A stretch of DNA of 49,626 nucleotides from an uncultured Planctomycetota bacterium (GTDB lineage Bacteria; Planctomycetota; Phycisphaerae; SM23-33), in assembly GCA_903892515.1 (NCBI GenBank), contig CAITIS010000057.1, forward strand, positions 1 through 49,626. The letters run 5' to 3'. Both the position numbers and the translations under genes were made by a program. This document shows, one piece after another, positions 7,828-15,767 of the stretch. Under the pieces are notes generated by a model. That model worked only from the letters and a program-made list of their open reading frames with translations, had not been told where the DNA came from and ran no database searches. Positions within the stretch are counted from its first letter, which is position 1. Every line of letters begins with the position of its first letter.

Positions 7828-9252
7828 TTACGGCAGCGGGACGGTCAGGAAGACATTCTCCGTGGTCGCCGCCGGCGAATGGCGCAGTAGTCGCAGTTGG
7901 ATGCCGCCGCCGGGAGCAGGTTCGTCGAGGACGATATGGCGAGACTCTCCCACGCCCAGCGGCAGGCCAGAGGGCGGCTGGCTCGGTTTGGCCGCAGCGA
8001 GTTGCCGCTGCGCCGCGGCAATGCCCGGCGGCCAGGGCAGGGCGAGCGTGACCAGCGTCCGCGTGCCTTGGGGGCTGACCAAATCGACCGCGATGTCATG
8101 AAACCGCGAGTCGGTGGGGACTTCATGGCCCGCGAGATTCGTCAGCACGACCTCCAACTGGCCCTCGTGCCGGCGGAAGCTCACGTCGATGGCCGAAGCC
8201 AACAGCTCCTGGTCGCGTCGGGCCGGCCAGCTGTGCCTGGCGAGGGAGTCGGGCCGCGGCATGTGGCAAGCGGCGCAGCTTCGCTCGTCGCCGCCGCGGA
8301 CGGCCATCTGCCCCGGCGGCCAATCCAACTTCTGCGCGTGCGGCTGGTGCTTCCATTGCTGCCACTGCTCAAAGGTCGGCTGATGGCATCGCCCGCAGGC
8401 GGCTTCTGAACTGGCTGGCCGGAGCGCGCCCAGCGTGCAGCGGCTGGTTCGAGTGGCGCTGGACGTGGCGGCAGCGGCGGTGAGGCCATGGCATTCCTGG
8501 CAACTGATGCCGCGAAATTCCCCAAAGCTCATCCACTGGCTCGACCGGCTGGTTGGGTCAACGGAGCGGAACTTGAGGTGCGACAAGCTCTGGGCATGGG
8601 CCGATCCCGCCCACTGCGCGTAGATATCGGCATGGCACTGGACGCACTTGTCGTTGGCCGCAAAGGCCGCCGGTGCTCGCCCCACGTGGCACTCCAAGCA
8701 GCGATCAGTGAGCGTCTGGCCATATTCCACGTGGCGGTTGTCGCCGTAGAGGTTGCTCAGTTGGGCCGAGGGCTTGCGGGTGGCCTGGGCTTCATACCCT
8801 GCCAGCCAGCGCAAGAGGATTTGTTCGCGCTGGGCGATGGGCATGTCCTTGGCCGGCGGAGGAAAGGCCGGCAAATACAGCCGCCAGAGTTCCTCGTACG
8901 CGACGGATCGGACGTGCCAATCCTCATCGCTGGCGCGCGGCAGGAGAAAGTACACGGCCTCATCGTCGAGCCCGGCGGCGATGCGGCAAGCGGCGGCCCG
9001 CACAGCCCAGGAGTCATCGTATAGCTTCCGCGAAAGTAGCGCGACGGCAGCGGGGGTGTCAGCCTTGGCGGCCTGTACGGCCTTGGCCAGGGCATCGGAG
9101 TGTCCCTCGGCAAGCTGCTCCAGCAGGCCCGGCAAGTCCTGGCTGGCCGGGGACGTGGCGGCCTGGTGACGCGAATTCCACCACGCCAGCCCACCTGCCA
9201 GCACGGCGGCCAAGAGGAGCGTTGACAAAACTTGATGTCTGGATGTAACCAT
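7828..9252 (-). CDS. Penta-heme c-type cytochrome with N-terminal HEAT repeats
   Basis: A 474-residue exported protein. An N-terminal hydrophobic segment (about residues 8-25) is an uncleaved anchor or signal. Residues 40-130 form HEAT-like helices (LLSRKLYDDSWAVRAAACRI, DWHVRSVAYEELWRLY). Five CxxCH heme-binding motifs follow, beginning at C185, C203, C251, C286 and C326, with extra histidines in between that can act as distal ligands. The C-terminal 130 residues are heme-free and beta-rich, including LTNLAGHEVPTDSRFHD. It should work as a periplasmic electron carrier or redox enzyme; the reaction is unknown. It diverges from a secreted HEAT-repeat gene 71 bp away, which suggests a shared function. 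No clear ribosome binding site precedes the ATG. Confidence 0.85.
   Translation of the reverse strand: MVTSRHQVLSTLLLAAVLAGGLAWWNSRHQAATSPASQDLPGLLEQLAEGHSDALAKAVQAAKADTPAAVALLSRKLYDDSWAVRAAACRIAAGLDDEAVYFLLPRASDEDWHVRSVAYEELWRLYLPAFPPPAKDMPIAQREQILLRWLAGYEAQATRKPSAQLSNLYGDNRHVEYGQTLTDRCLECHVGRAPAAFAANDKCVQCHADIYAQWAGSAHAQSLSHLKFRSVDPTSRSSQWMSFGEFRGISCQECHGLTAAAATSSATRTSRCTLGALRPASSEAACGRCHQPTFEQWQQWKHQPHAQKLDWPPGQMAVRGGDERSCAACHMPRPDSLARHSWPARRDQELLASAIDVSFRRHEGQLEVVLTNLAGHEVPTDSRFHDIAVDLVSPQGTRTLVTLALPWPPGIAAAQRQLAAAKPSQPPSGLPLGVGESRHIVLDEPAPGGGIQLRLLRHSPAATTENVFLTVPLP
9222..9250 (+). promoter_or_regulatory. Possible sigma-70-like promoter for the plus-strand HEAT gene
   Basis: A perfect TTGACA (9222-9227) is followed after 16 bases by TGTAAC (9244-9249), which matches TATAAT at four of six positions. 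It lies inside the first codons of the divergent cytochrome gene and would start transcription about 70 bases before the HEAT-protein ATG. Spacing is acceptable, but a single match in GC-rich DNA is weak evidence. Confidence 0.3.
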
Positions 9253-9323
9253 CGGCTAGACTGATATCACTACCACACCAGAGACGCGCAGACAATCCGT
9301 CGCAACAGTAAGGGGCTTGCCGG

Positions 9324-11327
9324 ATGTGTGCAAAAATGTCGACTGCCGCGCGAAGCATCTCTCTGCTGCTGTCGTTGTCGGTCAGCGCGGCTTTGCTATG
9401 GGGTCATGGCGAAGGCCCGCCCGGCCCGCCGCAACCGCCCGGCGCCCCAGCGGGAAACCCAACCACTTCAAGCATCCAGCGCATCTATCCTGCTCGCTGG
9501 TCCTGGCTTCACTGGTGGGAGGCCAACCGAGGCCTGTACCTGCACATGATTCGGCAAGGTTCGGGGCAAAAGACATCTCCGGAGGTTATCGCCCAGTACC
9601 GCCAGAAGGCCGCGGAGGCCTTGGTGCCCGCGCTGCATTCACCGGATTGGCAGGTGCGCCGTGCGGCCGCTTTGGCCCTGGGCCAGATGGGATGGCAGGA
9701 CGGCTACGGCACGCTGCTCGATCTCATCAAGGCTGAGAGGGACGAGAGGGTCATCTGCATTGCCTTCATCGCCCTGGGCCTGCTCGACACGCCCCAGAGC
9801 CGGGATTATCTGCTCAGCTACAACTACCCGACAAACCAGCAGCGGGACGCCGGCTTGTGCGCCCTGGGACTGTCCACTCAGCCGAGCGAGCCAGTGACAA
9901 ACGCGCTCCAGCGAGTCCTCCGGGACGCGCCCGACCCCTACCAGGCGAGCATCGCCGCCTGGGCCCTTCGAGCCCGAGGCGGCGAGGCGGATCGGCGAAT
10001 CCTTCAACAGGTCGCTACGGGGTCCTTAAGCCTGTGGCTGACCAGCGAGGCCCTGCTGGCCATGGGGCAGGATAGCCGTGCCCTCAACGGCGATCTCGTG
10101 GCCGCGGTGCTGCTGAACGCCCCGCAGGCCGCTCAATCCATCGCCGTCATCCGGGACCTCATGGCGCGCAAGGAACACACCCTGTCGAATCTAAACAAGG
10201 TCCGGTCGGCAAACCAGCGCTACGCTCAGGTCTACGAGCAATACCTCCAGGACACCCAGGCCTTCAACGCCGCCAACCCGAATCTGGCGACCCGCCCCTC
10301 TGGGCAAGCCGACACCATGTTTGCCAGTTTCGTGCTGGGATACGAGGAGATCTGCATCGCCCGCTTGCAGGCCTCCGCTGCCATCGCCCTGGGCGGCATG
10401 GACGTACCGGCCGCTGGGCAGGCGCTACTCAAGAGCCTCCAGGCCAGGGACGACGGTTACAACGAGCTGTACAAGGGCTTTGCCATCATGTCGCTGGGCC
10501 AGTTGGGCGACGAGGCTGCCGCCAAGTACATGCGCGACCTGCTCAACCCGATGCTTGGCCCGGGGGCGCACAAGAGCCGGGAGAACATCAAATCTCCCTT
10601 GCGCGGATATGCCGCGGTGGCGCTGGGGCTGTATTGTCAACCGGTCAAGACGCCGCAGGGTCCGATCGACCGGCCAGGGTGGGAGGAACTCACGCGGCTG
10701 CTGGCTGAGCGAATGGCCGACGTGAAAGAAGAGGACGAGGTCCGAACGGCCGCCGCCCTGGCGCTGGGCCTGGCGGGGCGGACGGAGAATCTGCGCTATC
10801 TCATTCCCGCCAGCACGACCATCGAGGGAAACAATGAATTGCTGGCCGGCTATGCGATCTTGGCCCGCGGCATGCTGGGCGACCGCAACGTGGTGGCCCC
10901 GGCCCAGAAGCTCCTGGACAAGGGCAACGACCGCGACGACACCTCGGGCCTGCTCGCCCGCCGGGCGGCCGTGCTGGGGCTGGCGCTGTGCGGCAGCGAC
11001 GAGGCCCTGCCGGTGTTGGTGCAGGCCTGGCACCTGAGCTACTTCACGAATCGCGAGACGCTGTTGGCGCTGTCGCTGCGCGAGACGTACAGCATCCTCG
11101 ACGACGCCGTCAAGTTGCTCAACGAGAGCCCCGACGCCTGGGAGCGTGCCTTCGCGGCGCGCTGCCTGGGCGAGATGCTCATGCCCGCCCGCCCCAGCCG
11201 GTTGGATCGAATCCTGCAGGGCGGGAACTACACCATCCGCAATGACCGCCTCATGCCATATCAGACGCTGGCCAACGAATTCATGTACCTGCACCTGCTG
11301 CCGGCCTTTGGAAAGGCGTGGCGATGA
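9324..11327 (+). CDS. Secreted HEAT-repeat protein
   Basis: A 667-residue protein with an N-terminal signal peptide (about residues 8-28), a short proline-rich stretch (GPPGPPQPPGAPAG) and then HEAT-like helical repeats over most of its length, for example WQVRRAAALALGQMG, SPLRGYAAVALGLYC, EVRTAAALALGLAG and RRAAVLGLALCG. Such alpha-solenoids bind other proteins; no catalytic motif is visible. AGGGG eight bases before the ATG at 9324 supports this start over the internal ATG at 9336. The stop overlaps the next gene's ATG by four bases, so it is probably the first gene of a long operon leading into the TPR protein and the ExbB/ExbD set. It diverges from the HEAT/multiheme cytochrome, and the shared repeat class suggests interaction or common ancestry. 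Confidence 0.8.
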   Translation: MCAKMSTAARSISLLLSLSVSAALLWGHGEGPPGPPQPPGAPAGNPTTSSIQRIYPARWSWLHWWEANRGLYLHMIRQGSGQKTSPEVIAQYRQKAAEALVPALHSPDWQVRRAAALALGQMGWQDGYGTLLDLIKAERDERVICIAFIALGLLDTPQSRDYLLSYNYPTNQQRDAGLCALGLSTQPSEPVTNALQRVLRDAPDPYQASIAAWALRARGGEADRRILQQVATGSLSLWLTSEALLAMGQDSRALNGDLVAAVLLNAPQAAQSIAVIRDLMARKEHTLSNLNKVRSANQRYAQVYEQYLQDTQAFNAANPNLATRPSGQADTMFASFVLGYEEICIARLQASAAIALGGMDVPAAGQALLKSLQARDDGYNELYKGFAIMSLGQLGDEAAAKYMRDLLNPMLGPGAHKSRENIKSPLRGYAAVALGLYCQPVKTPQGPIDRPGWEELTRLLAERMADVKEEDEVRTAAALALGLAGRTENLRYLIPASTTIEGNNELLAGYAILARGMLGDRNVVAPAQKLLDKGNDRDDTSGLLARRAAVLGLALCGSDEALPVLVQAWHLSYFTNRETLLALSLRETYSILDDAVKLLNESPDAWERAFAARCLGEMLMPARPSRLDRILQGGNYTIRNDRLMPYQTLANEFMYLHLLPAFGKAWR

Positions 11328-13807
11328 GAACATCCTCGGCCATGCTCGCCCTGGTCGCCTCGCTGGCGGTGGCAGCGGGGGTGTCAACGCAGAAGGCCGC
11401 CTCGTCGCCGGCGTCGTCTACGTCAACCTCGGCGGCATCCAACCCGGTGGCCGCCGCCTTCGCTGCTGCGGACAAGGCCCAGGACCGTCTTGAAATGCTG
11501 CGCTGGCACGCCTCGCCCAGGGGGCCGCTCATCGAGCAGGCGCTGCAGGCCGGTCTTGCTGCGCTCGATGAGGTGGATCGGCTGCTCGACGAATCGCCCG
11601 CCGGGGCGCCGGCCGCACCCAAGGCCGCGACGCAGAAGGCGGCCTCTTCTGACCGCTCCGGGGCGGTTCGCCTGCTGCAATGCCGCCTGGCCCTGCAGCG
11701 CGGGCTGCTCCATCAGGCCGCCATGGCAGCACTGGATGAAAGCGAGTCGCACGAGCTGAAGGCACAGTGTCAGCAGAAGGCCCTGGCCGGTTTTCGCGCC
11801 CTTCGCATCGAATATCGCGAGCAGCCGCTGGCGTACATGGGCTACGTCGCCGAGGCCGCCACGTTGCGGCTGGCTGGGCAATACGATGCCGCCCTTTCCA
11901 CGCTGGAGGCCGTGACCAAGCTGAGCTTGAGCAGTGTGGGTGACCCGACCATGGCCGAGTTGTACCGCATCGCTCGGCTGGAAAGGCTGGAGGTGCTGCT
12001 GGCCCAGGACGCAGGGCGGGCACTAAAGGAAGCGACCCAGTGGCGGTCGGGGCCCGAGATCAAGAACAACGTCCCCTGGCAACTGCGGACGGAGTGGGTC
12101 ATCGCCCGCGCTCGGGTCGCGCAGGCTGAACTGGCCTCTCATACGGGACAGCCGCTCGATGCCCCAGCCCTGCAAGCCGCGGCGGCGCTGCTTCGTCAGC
12201 CGGCAATGATCGCGCTGCTAGGAGCCTACGAGCGGATGCAAGTGCTGGTGCAACTGGACGAGCTGAACGTCGCCAAGCTGAGTCGCCAGGAGTGGCTCGA
12301 ATGGGCGCGGCTCCTGGGATCGCTGGGACGCAGCGAGACCGTGGCGGCCTTTGCCAAGTCTGCCGCCGCGTCACAGGCAGCGCTGGCGGCCCCGGACGAA
12401 CTGGCCCTGGCGGGCGTGTTGTGGGATCAGCAGCGGTGGAAAGAGTTGGCCGACCTGGCCGAGAGACTCTACCAGCGCGACGACCTGTCCGCCCGCCAGC
12501 GCGACCGGGTTTCTCAGCTTTGGGTGGCTCCGCTGCTGAAACTGCGGGAGCAAATCACTGCCGCCAGCCAGAGCACGTCGGACATTGAAGGCCGCTTGGA
12601 ACAGGCCCTGCAGGCCGTCTTGGCCAGCGGGCTGGACGAAAAGCTGCGCGGCGATGCCCTGCGGCAATGGGTGCTGCTGGCGGACCTCCGGCGGCAGGGC
12701 GAGAAGGTCCTGGCCATGCTGCAAGCCCAGCAGCCGCTGGTACGCGCCGACGCGTTCCTTATGTATGCGCAGTGCCTGGCACGCTGGCAGGCGTTGCAGA
12801 CGGCCGCTTCCAGCCAACCAATTGAAGAAGCCCAGGCCGCGGCCCAGCAGGTATTGCAGGACCTCGGCCAGACGCAGGAACTGGCCAAGTCTGCCGGCGA
12901 GAGTCCGCTGGCCGCCCAGGCAGTGCTGCTGCAAGTCCGGGTGCTGGCGTCGTGGCCCATGCACGATGCCCGCTCGGCACTGCAGGTGCTGACGAGCAAC
13001 ATGGCCCTGCTCAAGGCCCAGCCGCAGACCGGCACGGAAGCACCGTGGCTACAGGTGCAGTTGATGCTCGACCTGGGCATGGTGGATGCGGCCGCCCAGC
13101 AGGTTCAAGAGTACTCCAGCGATAAATCTGGCAACGCCGATGTGACGCTGCGCCTGGCTGAGGCCTTGGCCGCCCGCTACGCCGCCGCCGACGGGGCCGG
13201 CAAGCAGAAGCTGCGCCAGCAGGTGGTGAGTCTCTGCAATCAAGCCATGTCGCACGCGGTCGCTGACACTGCCCTGTTCGCACAGCTTCGCCGCCGCTCA
13301 TCCCGCGTGATGCTCGCCGTGCAGGCGTTCAGCGACGCCCGCAGCGTCCTGGGCGAGCTTCTCAAGGAGAAGGTCATTCAGGACGATCGCGTCGCTCTGC
13401 TGGATTGCCGCTTGATGTCGGCCCAGTCCTGGAAGGAAGGCGGCGACCTCAACGCCTCGCTGGAGCAACTCATCCAGGTGGCGCGGGAATTCCCCGACGC
13501 TCCGCAGGTGGGCCTGCAGCGTGGCCGGTGCCTGCTGGAGTTGCGTCAGGGGGCCGAGGCGGCCGAAAGCTTCCGGCAGGCGCGCAAGCTCGCGCGCGAA
13601 GGTTCGGCGCTATGGTGCCAGATCACGCTCGAACTGGCCGACGCGCTGCGCCAGCAGGGCCAGGCATCGGCCGGGGTCGAGATATTGCGTGTGTCGCGTG
13701 CGCTGCATCCTGACTTTGGCAACCCCGAGCTAAAGGCCCGGCTGATCGAGCTGCAGGGCCACCTCGCGAATTCTCCGTCCACCATGCCCGCAAGGAGTGA
13801 GCAATGA
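11324..13807 (+). CDS. Secreted TPR-like alpha-helical repeat protein
   Basis: An 827-residue exported protein. A signal peptide (about residues 1-20: MLALVASLAVAAGVST) is followed by a low-complexity Ala/Ser stretch, then helix pairs of TPR type throughout, such as LPLAYMGYVAEAATLRLAGQ-like segments and the C-terminal FPDAPQVGLQRGRCLLELRQ and ALWCQITLELADALRQQG. It is probably a periplasmic scaffold. I chose ATG 11324 because ATGA overlaps the previous stop; an in-frame GTG at 11318 is the alternative. Its own stop overlaps the exbB-like start in the same ATGA manner. In planctomycetes and myxobacteria, TPR proteins often accompany ExbB/ExbD sets, so it may be a partner of that motor. No enzymatic motif is seen. 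Confidence 0.75.
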   Translation: MRTSSAMLALVASLAVAAGVSTQKAASSPASSTSTSAASNPVAAAFAAADKAQDRLEMLRWHASPRGPLIEQALQAGLAALDEVDRLLDESPAGAPAAPKAATQKAASSDRSGAVRLLQCRLALQRGLLHQAAMAALDESESHELKAQCQQKALAGFRALRIEYREQPLAYMGYVAEAATLRLAGQYDAALSTLEAVTKLSLSSVGDPTMAELYRIARLERLEVLLAQDAGRALKEATQWRSGPEIKNNVPWQLRTEWVIARARVAQAELASHTGQPLDAPALQAAAALLRQPAMIALLGAYERMQVLVQLDELNVAKLSRQEWLEWARLLGSLGRSETVAAFAKSAAASQAALAAPDELALAGVLWDQQRWKELADLAERLYQRDDLSARQRDRVSQLWVAPLLKLREQITAASQSTSDIEGRLEQALQAVLASGLDEKLRGDALRQWVLLADLRRQGEKVLAMLQAQQPLVRADAFLMYAQCLARWQALQTAASSQPIEEAQAAAQQVLQDLGQTQELAKSAGESPLAAQAVLLQVRVLASWPMHDARSALQVLTSNMALLKAQPQTGTEAPWLQVQLMLDLGMVDAAAQQVQEYSSDKSGNADVTLRLAEALAARYAAADGAGKQKLRQQVVSLCNQAMSHAVADTALFAQLRRRSSRVMLAVQAFSDARSVLGELLKEKVIQDDRVALLDCRLMSAQSWKEGGDLNASLEQLIQVAREFPDAPQVGLQRGRCLLELRQGAEAAESFRQARKLAREGSALWCQITLELADALRQQGQASAGVEILRVSRALHPDFGNPELKARLIELQGHLANSPSTMPARSEQ

Positions 13808-14748
13808 ATAGAACTGGTCTTATAACCGTAGCACGGGCGTCCCGCCCGTGGTTAAGTACCGTCACAACGGCCGAAACACCCATGGGCGAAACGCCCATGC
13901 TACGTTGTGAAACGACTTCTAGACATGTGAGACCGCTGGCATTCCTCTTGCCGCTGGCAATCGTGCTGCTGCCGGCGACGGCCTGCCTGGCCCAAACCGC
14001 CAATGTGCCCCAGGCGGCCCAGACCCGCAGTTTTCTGGACTTCATTCTGGCCGGCGGCGTGGTCGGGTACACGATCATGCTGCTGTCGGTGCTGGGCATA
14101 TACCTGGTCATCGATAGCTTTATCCATCTCAAGATGGACAAGCTCATGCCGCCGCTGGTGACTGATCAACTCACCAGCCTGGCCCGCACTGGCCGCTTCG
14201 GCGAGCTGCTGACCTTCAGCAAGGCTAGCGACTGCGTCATCAGCCGCATCGTCGGATCGGGGCTGGCGCAGGGCAGCTTCGGCCTGCCAGCGGTGCGCCA
14301 AGCCATGCAGGAGCAGGGCATCAAGGAGGTCACGCGGCTCAACCAGCGCGTCGGCTACCTGGGGTTCTTAGGTTCGATCGGCCCGATGCTGGGCCTGCTG
14401 GGCACGGTGGCGGGCATGATCGGCTCGTTCAACGTGCTGGGCAGCTCCAAGGGCGCGGCCCGGCCAGATGAACTGGCCAGCGGCATCTCCCTGGCCCTGG
14501 TCACCACGTGCATGGGGCTGGTGCTGGCCATACCGCTGATGTTCTTCCACAACTACTTCCGCGACCGCGTCACGCGGCTGGGACAGGAATCCTCGGGCGT
14601 GTGCGAGCGAATCCTGCAAATCATGACCACCGTCATCGACACCCGCAATGCCGCCAAGGCCGCCCCGGCCAGCGCCGCTTCCCATGCCCTCGCAACGCCG
14701 GCGCCGCCCGCGGACCCATTTGCAACCCAAGCGGGCGCGCAGGCATGA
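13804..14748 (+). CDS. exbB: MotA/TolQ/ExbB-family proton channel subunit with repeat-derived N-terminus
   Basis: A 314-residue inner-membrane protein. After an unusual N-terminus there is a signal-like segment (about residues 43-65), then the three family helices: FILAGGVVGYTIMLLSVLG (about 78-100), FLGSIGPMLGLLGTVAGMIG (about 185-208) and GISLALVTTCMGLVLAIPLM (about 228-250). The TTxxGLxxAIP and GLLGTVxGMI motifs are typical of ExbB/TolQ, which form pentamers energising partners with the proton gradient. The start overlaps the previous stop (ATGA). Codons 7-35 (13824-13908) come from an intergenic palindromic repeat read in frame; without it the protein would begin near GTG 13927 with RPLAFLLPLAIVLLP. 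Two exbD genes follow, overlapping. Confidence 0.9.
   Translation: MNRTGLITVARASRPWLSTVTTAETPMGETPMLRCETTSRHVRPLAFLLPLAIVLLPATACLAQTANVPQAAQTRSFLDFILAGGVVGYTIMLLSVLGIYLVIDSFIHLKMDKLMPPLVTDQLTSLARTGRFGELLTFSKASDCVISRIVGSGLAQGSFGLPAVRQAMQEQGIKEVTRLNQRVGYLGFLGSIGPMLGLLGTVAGMIGSFNVLGSSKGAARPDELASGISLALVTTCMGLVLAIPLMFFHNYFRDRVTRLGQESSGVCERILQIMTTVIDTRNAAKAAPASAASHALATPAPPADPFATQAGAQA
13824..13908. repeat. Palindromic GTAGCACGGGCG element inside the 5' end of exbB
   Basis: Two hairpins, CACGGGCG/CGCCCGTG and CATGGGCG/CGCCCATG, are enclosed by GTAGCA (13828-13833) and TGCTAC (13898-13903). On the reverse strand it reads as the phrases MGVSPMG and HGRDARAT, which I know as common translated repeats in planctomycete and related genomes. 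It is about 84 bp, a multiple of three, and keeps the exbB frame open. A related half copy lies at about 4256-4286. Confidence 0.7.
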
Positions 14749-15194
14749 CGGCACCCAAGGCCATCCTGGATTTCGGCGCCGACTCGTCCGCCTCCACCGA
14801 GGTAAAGCTCCAGGTGGCGCCGCTGGTGGACATCGTGCTGTTCCTGATCTTCTTCTACCTGGTGGTCGGCCAAATGGTCATGCACCAGAAGGACAACTCC
14901 ATCAACCTGCCAACCATGGCAGCCGAGCAGGCGGTGACCGAAGAGCCGGCCGAAGTGATTTTGAACGTGCGCGGCGATGGCAGCGTCGTGGTCGATGGCC
15001 GGAGCGTTTCCTCGGACGAGTTGGTGGCGCTATTGACGAGCGAGCGGGCCAAGAGCGACGTGGCCCACCAGGGCCTGCGCGTCATCGTGCGGGCGGATCG
15101 CCAGGGACGATACGAGGCGCTGAATGGCGTGCTGGCCGCCTGCCGCGGCTGTGGCCTGAAGCAGGTCGTGCTGCGGGCCAAGGAGGGGCCGTGA
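14745..15194 (+). CDS. exbD: ExbD/TolR-family protein, first copy
   Basis: A 149-residue protein with one N-terminal transmembrane helix (about residues 25-46) and a periplasmic domain. The helix contains the essential proton-carrying aspartate, D29, in APLVDIVLFLIFFYLVV. The periplasmic part (about 50-149) has the ExbD strand pattern, including EVILNVRGDGSVVVDGR and LRVIVRADRQGRYEALNGVL. ATG 14745 overlaps the exbB stop (ATGA). ExbD dimers sit in the ExbB pore and pass force to an envelope partner. A second, divergent exbD copy follows at once, so a heterodimer is possible. Confidence 0.9.
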   Translation: MTAPKAILDFGADSSASTEVKLQVAPLVDIVLFLIFFYLVVGQMVMHQKDNSINLPTMAAEQAVTEEPAEVILNVRGDGSVVVDGRSVSSDELVALLTSERAKSDVAHQGLRVIVRADRQGRYEALNGVLAACRGCGLKQVVLRAKEGP

Positions 15195-15682
15195 TGAATT
15201 TCCTGCGCACCAAGCCCGCCGAGTACGAGATCCAGATGGTCTCGATGGTGGATGTGATCTTCACGCTGCTGATCTTCTTCGTGCTGGGCAGCGAGTTCCG
15301 CCTGCCGGAAAAGAGCTTTCCCATGGGCTACAACTCTGGCCAGACGTTGGCGGGCGCGCGGCTGGATGATTTTCCCAAGACGGTGCGCGTGGCCCTGCGG
15401 GGGCAGGCTCAGGGCGTGGCCATCGCCGTTGGGCAGGTGGATCTGGGCATCGACAACTACGATGGCATCCGCCAGAAGCTCTCGGAGATCAACATGCCCG
15501 AGATCACCGTGGTGGTGGCGGCCGATCCGAAGCTTTCGGTAGAGCAGGTGGCTCGCGCAGTGGATGCGGTGCTGGCCAGCCCGATGAAAAACGTCGCCCT
15601 GGCGTCATTGGGCAAGCCGGTCGTTCGAACCAAGGCGGGCGCGGCGGCCGATCCTCAAGATCAGACTTTGGCCGGGCCGTAG
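15194..15682 (+). CDS. exbD: ExbD/TolR-family protein, second copy
   Basis: A 162-residue ExbD paralogue. The single helix (about residues 16-36) carries the essential aspartate D20 in QMVSMVDVIFTLLIFFVLG. The periplasmic part keeps the family pattern, including ITVVVAADPKLSVEQVARAV, but is otherwise unlike the first copy. ATG 15194 overlaps the first copy's stop, and AGGAGG lies in the end of the upstream gene; GTG 15191 is also in frame. A heteromeric ExbB-ExbD1-ExbD2 motor is the simplest reading. It is followed by a VWA protein instead of TonB. Confidence 0.9.
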   Translation: MNFLRTKPAEYEIQMVSMVDVIFTLLIFFVLGSEFRLPEKSFPMGYNSGQTLAGARLDDFPKTVRVALRGQAQGVAIAVGQVDLGIDNYDGIRQKLSEINMPEITVVVAADPKLSVEQVARAVDAVLASPMKNVALASLGKPVVRTKAGAAADPQDQTLAGP

Positions 15683-15692
15683 GTGAATCACA

Positions 15693-15719
15693 ATGGATAA
15701 ACAAGCTGCATGGCAATAA
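15693..15719 (+). other. Eight-codon decoy leader resembling the next gene's start
   Basis: Within the 85-bp gap before the VWA gene, an ATG at 15693 encodes MDKQAAWQ and then stops. The next gene begins MDKSELWQW. The nucleotide match (ATGGATAAA...GC...TGGCAAT) suggests a duplicated gene start or a short leader peptide. The intervening ATCTGCGTAATCTGCGGATG resembles a phrase found in many bacterial intergenic repeats. Confidence 0.4.
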
Positions 15720-15767
15720 TCGTCATCTGCGTAATCTGCGGATGGCTTTGGCCGTGGGAAGACCGCG

